This document shows, in pieces, positions 60,999-64,000 of a stretch of DNA of 64,000 nucleotides. The notes below the pieces were generated by a model. That model was not told the origin of the DNA. It saw only the letters and a program-made list of their open reading frames with translations, and made no database searches. The DNA comes from Athripsodes cinereus. Taxonomy: Eukaryota > Arthropoda > Insecta > Trichoptera > Leptoceridae. The stretch spans positions 11,387,684 to 11,451,683 of the forward strand of contig OX388328.1 of NCBI GenBank assembly GCA_947579605.1. The letters are read 5' to 3'. Position 1 is the first letter of the stretch. Every line of letters begins with the position of its first letter. A program made the translations under genes and the position numbers.

Positions 60999-63900
60999 TC
61001 ATAGTTTAATCTCATTCAGCTCCAAAAACCTAGTGAGCAGCTTGAATATAGGTCTGCAATTCAGGGCCAGAAGATATGGGACGCTTACAGGTAGCTGAAC
61101 CCCCAACCCACGGAGGTCCTTGAGAAAGTCTGGATATCGGTCATTGATTGGACACTGCAAAAAAACATGATCTAGGTCTTCCTCCGCCCATTCACAGTCG
61201 CATAACGGGCTTTCCACCACATTGATTTTAAATAGGTGTGCTCTCAAACAGACATGTCCAATACGCATACGGCAAATGGTCGAGGTCTCAAATTTGTTCA
61301 GTTTAATACTGGAGAACCAAGGCTTTTTGAATATTTGGGGCTGGATTGCAGCATAAAATCTGCCTTTAGACCTAGAAGAGGTCTCCCACAGCAGCTGCCA
61401 TTCCTGATACAATCCCTCCTGAGCAAGTGGCAACAAATCGTTAACCGGGATGGTCGAATGGACTTTGCTTCCCGACTCCAAGGCCATCTTTGCAAACCTA
61501 TCTGCTAATTCGTTTCCAGGTATGCCACAATGGCTCGGAATCCAAGCCATTGTGACATCAACTCCTCTATCCCTACACCTGACCAAACGTTCCCTAATTT
61601 GTAGGCATATGGTGTCATCAGGGTGATTAAATGGTGAGGACTTGAGACTCTCCAGGGCGCTCTGACTATCACTCAGAATTAAGATCCTCGAGGAAGGAGC
61701 ATGGGTCTCCAATATAAAACCAAGCGCCTCTAATATAGCGATACATTCGGCTGTGAAGACTGATACTTCTCTCGGCAACTGGAATAGTCTGAATATCTTT
61801 TCAGAATCTGAGTAAAAAGCCGCACCAACGTGCGGGTAATCAGGATGTTTAGAACCGTCAGTGAAAATCAAGTGATAACCCCTCCAGCGACTCTCAATTG
61901 CCGAACAAAACTCCATCGGGGCAAAAGGGCCATTCTCAACTCCCAAAGACAAGAGAATATTTGGTCGCAGTGAAAGGACCTGATGGTCGGCCAAATATAT
62001 GGGTAACTTATTGTGGCTGGGAGTCCTTGCGACCAAAGAGTGGTACGAGCGGGCACTCACGACAAGGTGTGGGGGATGTTTATTCCTCCAGAAGACCGAA
62101 GACTCACACAGCGCATCCAACTTTTGTAATTTTGGAATGAGTGGATGATTGTGAGTCCTCCAGCGACCCAGGTAGAATTTATCTGCGAGAAGCTTTCTAC
62201 GTAGAGGCAAGGGTGGCTCCCCTGCCTCCACTTGCAGAGCATTTACAGGGGAGGACCTCATCGCACCCAAAATAATTCTAAGTCCCTGTGACTGTACACG
62301 CTCCAGCTTCAGAAGATTATTTTTGGAGGTCGGTTCGATAAGAAAGCTAGCTAAGTCTAACTGACTTCTAACATAAGCATTATAAAACAGCCTTTGGACC
62401 GAAGGGTGGCACCCCCACCAAACGCGTGACACAGCTCTCATAGCGTTGAGACCAATCAAGCTTCTACTGCAAATGTGATCAACATACAAATTCCAAGAGA
62501 GTTTAGCGTCCAATATTACCCCCAGTACTCTGACAGAATTCTTTGTAGGGATGGGATTTCCACCACATCGGATATCGATTCTAGGGACCACCTTTTTTTT
62601 TGAGAATATGACAACCTCACACTTATGGACGGAGATTTCCAATCCATTATTATCAAACCAAGTAGAGAGACGGTCCATATTAGAATTAAGGATTCCCTCC
62701 GAATCCAAAACATCCCTACATTCCATATATATGAAGAAATCGTCAGCATACTGCAATACCCTGCAAGGATCCCCAACAGCACGGTCTAGATCATAGGTGT
62801 AAAGATTGTATAGGATAGGGCTGATAACAGACCCCTGTGGAAGACCCGCATGTACCTGACGTGATTCAGTCTCTACAAGAATGTTCCTATCGAGCAGAAG
62901 GTTGGTAATAAAGCTACAAAACCTAAGCGGAACCCCCGTTTCGAGCAGCTTTCTCTCCAAAATATCAATTCTAACGTTGTCATATGCCGACTTGACATCC
63001 ATGAAGACCGCAACCAGAGAGTTTCTCGCAGAGAATGCAATGTTAACATCGGTAACAAATATCGACAATACGTCCAATGTACCCCTCTTCTTCCGGAACC
63101 CAAACTGTGACCCCGAGAGGATGTCATTGTGCTCCAGGAACCACTCCAGTCGCCTCTTAATAAGGTGTTCTACCACCTTAATTATAGAGGTAGAAACTGC
63201 GATCGGCCTGTAAGAAGAAGCACAATTAACCACACAATTTTTTTTTAATATAGGTACTACAATTTGGGACTTCCAATTTGGGGGAATTTCTCCTCCTTCA
63301 AATGCTACATTAATTATGGATAATAAGTATTCCTTCGATTCCGTATCACTTTTCCCCAAAAAACTATATGGGATATTGTCTACCCCAGGCGTCTTATCCT
63401 GGACTGAGGCCAGGACCCACTCTAGTTCGTCCATATTGAATGGCATGTCCATCCAACTCCGTGCGCTGAACGTGTATCTAAAGGGAATCTCGTTTATGTT
63501 GGGTGCAGAAGGAGGCGCCAGTTTGTTTACAAATTCGAGTTTCCATTCCCCTGATACAGTTTTTCTGCGGCCGGAGTACTTAGGATTGTGGAATTGTTTA
63601 ATAGTCCTCCAGACAATTGATGGAGGTACGTCTGGGGACAGGGATGAACAGAATTTCTTCCAGCCAGCCCGTTTCTTGTTTTTTAAGGTACGCCTGGCGA
63701 TAGCCGCGGAGTTTTGATATATTAGATAATTCTCCATACTCATGTTATTAATGTATGCTTTACACGATGCCTTTCGTTTGTTTACCACCTCTTGGCAATC
63801 TTTGTCCCACCAAGGGGGCATAGCCAATAGCTTCTTGGATTTTCCGGGTCTAACAATAGGCACGCACCTTTTTCCCGCCTCAACCATGGCCTCCGAAAAC

Positions 63901-64000
63901 TCGGTGTTACATAGGGCTAGGTTACCCTGAGAAGGAGTAGGAAGCGACCCAACACGCCGCTCCAGATCGTCGGAGAACCTCCTCCAATCAGCAGCAGTTG
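60999..64000 (-). CDS. Non-LTR retrotransposon ORF2 (RT-RNase H), partial
   Basis: Uninterrupted to the window edge; the first internal Met is at 63887, and the frame stays open upstream (AADWRRFSDDLERRVGS), so the 5' end with the endonuclease is outside. Numbering from that Met: RT motifs FMDVKSAYD (295-303), GLPQGS (348-353), YADD (380-383); RNase H catalytic D677, E714, D740, D796; C-terminal CxC...H...C knuckle (C896, C898, H907, C912). RT plus RNase H fits the I-type group (I/LOA/Outcast-like) rather than jockey or RTE. Stop at 61001-60999. No frameshift seen, so the copy may be young. Confidence 0.93.
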   Translation of the reverse strand, partial: TAADWRRFSDDLERRVGSLPTPSQGNLALCNTEFSEAMVEAGKRCVPIVRPGKSKKLLAMPPWWDKDCQEVVNKRKASCKAYINNMSMENYLIYQNSAAIARRTLKNKKRAGWKKFCSSLSPDVPPSIVWRTIKQFHNPKYSGRRKTVSGEWKLEFVNKLAPPSAPNINEIPFRYTFSARSWMDMPFNMDELEWVLASVQDKTPGVDNIPYSFLGKSDTESKEYLLSIINVAFEGGEIPPNWKSQIVVPILKKNCVVNCASSYRPIAVSTSIIKVVEHLIKRRLEWFLEHNDILSGSQFGFRKKRGTLDVLSIFVTDVNIAFSARNSLVAVFMDVKSAYDNVRIDILERKLLETGVPLRFCSFITNLLLDRNILVETESRQVHAGLPQGSVISPILYNLYTYDLDRAVGDPCRVLQYADDFFIYMECRDVLDSEGILNSNMDRLSTWFDNNGLEISVHKCEVVIFSKKKVVPRIDIRCGGNPIPTKNSVRVLGVILDAKLSWNLYVDHICSRSLIGLNAMRAVSRVWWGCHPSVQRLFYNAYVRSQLDLASFLIEPTSKNNLLKLERVQSQGLRIILGAMRSSPVNALQVEAGEPPLPLRRKLLADKFYLGRWRTHNHPLIPKLQKLDALCESSVFWRNKHPPHLVVSARSYHSLVARTPSHNKLPIYLADHQVLSLRPNILLSLGVENGPFAPMEFCSAIESRWRGYHLIFTDGSKHPDYPHVGAAFYSDSEKIFRLFQLPREVSVFTAECIAILEALGFILETHAPSSRILILSDSQSALESLKSSPFNHPDDTICLQIRERLVRCRDRGVDVTMAWIPSHCGIPGNELADRFAKMALESGSKVHSTIPVNDLLPLAQEGLYQEWQLLWETSSRSKGRFYAAIQPQIFKKPWFSSIKLNKFETSTICRMRIGHVCLRAHLFKINVVESPLCDCEWAEEDLDHVFLQCPINDRYPDFLKDLRGLGVQLPVSVPYLLALNCRPIFKLLTRFLELNEIKL

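Noticed and set aside
61236..63930. Several plus-strand and other-frame ORFs of 60-133 codons over the retrotransposon
   Set aside because: All overlap the 1,000-codon minus-strand RT-RNase H frame and show no motifs of their own.

Overview
The window looks like insect nuclear DNA, most likely from a moth or butterfly. It is AT-rich, its genes are split by GT-AG introns, and it is dense with transposon families I associate with Lepidoptera: RTE-like LINEs, tRNA-derived SINEs, Helitron-like elements, Penelope-like elements and hAT/mariner MITEs. Species and order are inferred, not proven. I see no bacterial features, CRISPR array or confident functional tRNA/rRNA gene.

Main gene. From about 5,098 to 31,787 on the minus strand lies the 5' half of an inositol 1,4,5-trisphosphate receptor gene (Itpr). 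I placed 25 core coding exons, from the initiator ATG to a conserved block ending in the motif LQAFKQ. All junction phases agree, giving 1,183 residues: the suppressor domain, the IP3-binding core with its basic ligand contacts, and the start of the regulatory domain. The rest, including the channel pore, must lie left of the window. Two further in-phase microexons (33 and 27 nt) and a weaker 75-nt exon candidate look like alternative cassettes. The second microexon sits where, from memory, vertebrate ITPR1 has its 9-residue SIII splice insert.

Other genes. 54,427-56,218 (+) is a two-exon COA8 gene (mitochondrial cytochrome c oxidase assembly factor, 166 aa). 58,390-59,614 (-) is a two-exon MADF-BESS DNA-binding protein (256 aa), with an RTE-type LINE fragment in its intron. 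60,999-64,000 (-) is a long, uninterrupted non-LTR retrotransposon ORF (reverse transcriptase, RNase H, zinc knuckle) that runs off the right edge. 17,524-19,315 (-), inside an Itpr intron, is a frameshifted transposase-like pseudogene, with repeated exon-like units upstream of it.

Mobile DNA. The introns and the 32-53 kb region are a mosaic of nested elements. They include two Penelope-like elements with inverted terminal copies that each carry a hammerhead-ribozyme-like motif; a 199-bp near-perfect palindrome inside a MITE; a 1.3-kb hAT element with an exact 8-bp target duplication and at least one further element inside it; two tRNA-derived SINE families; a Helitron split by a SINE; and a dispersed family whose 3' tail matches that of an RTE-like LINE. 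The long stretch from 31,924 to about 52,930 holds no coding exon I can support. It may be the first Itpr intron, because a possible noncoding first exon with a good splice donor lies at about 52,931-53,090, head to head with COA8.
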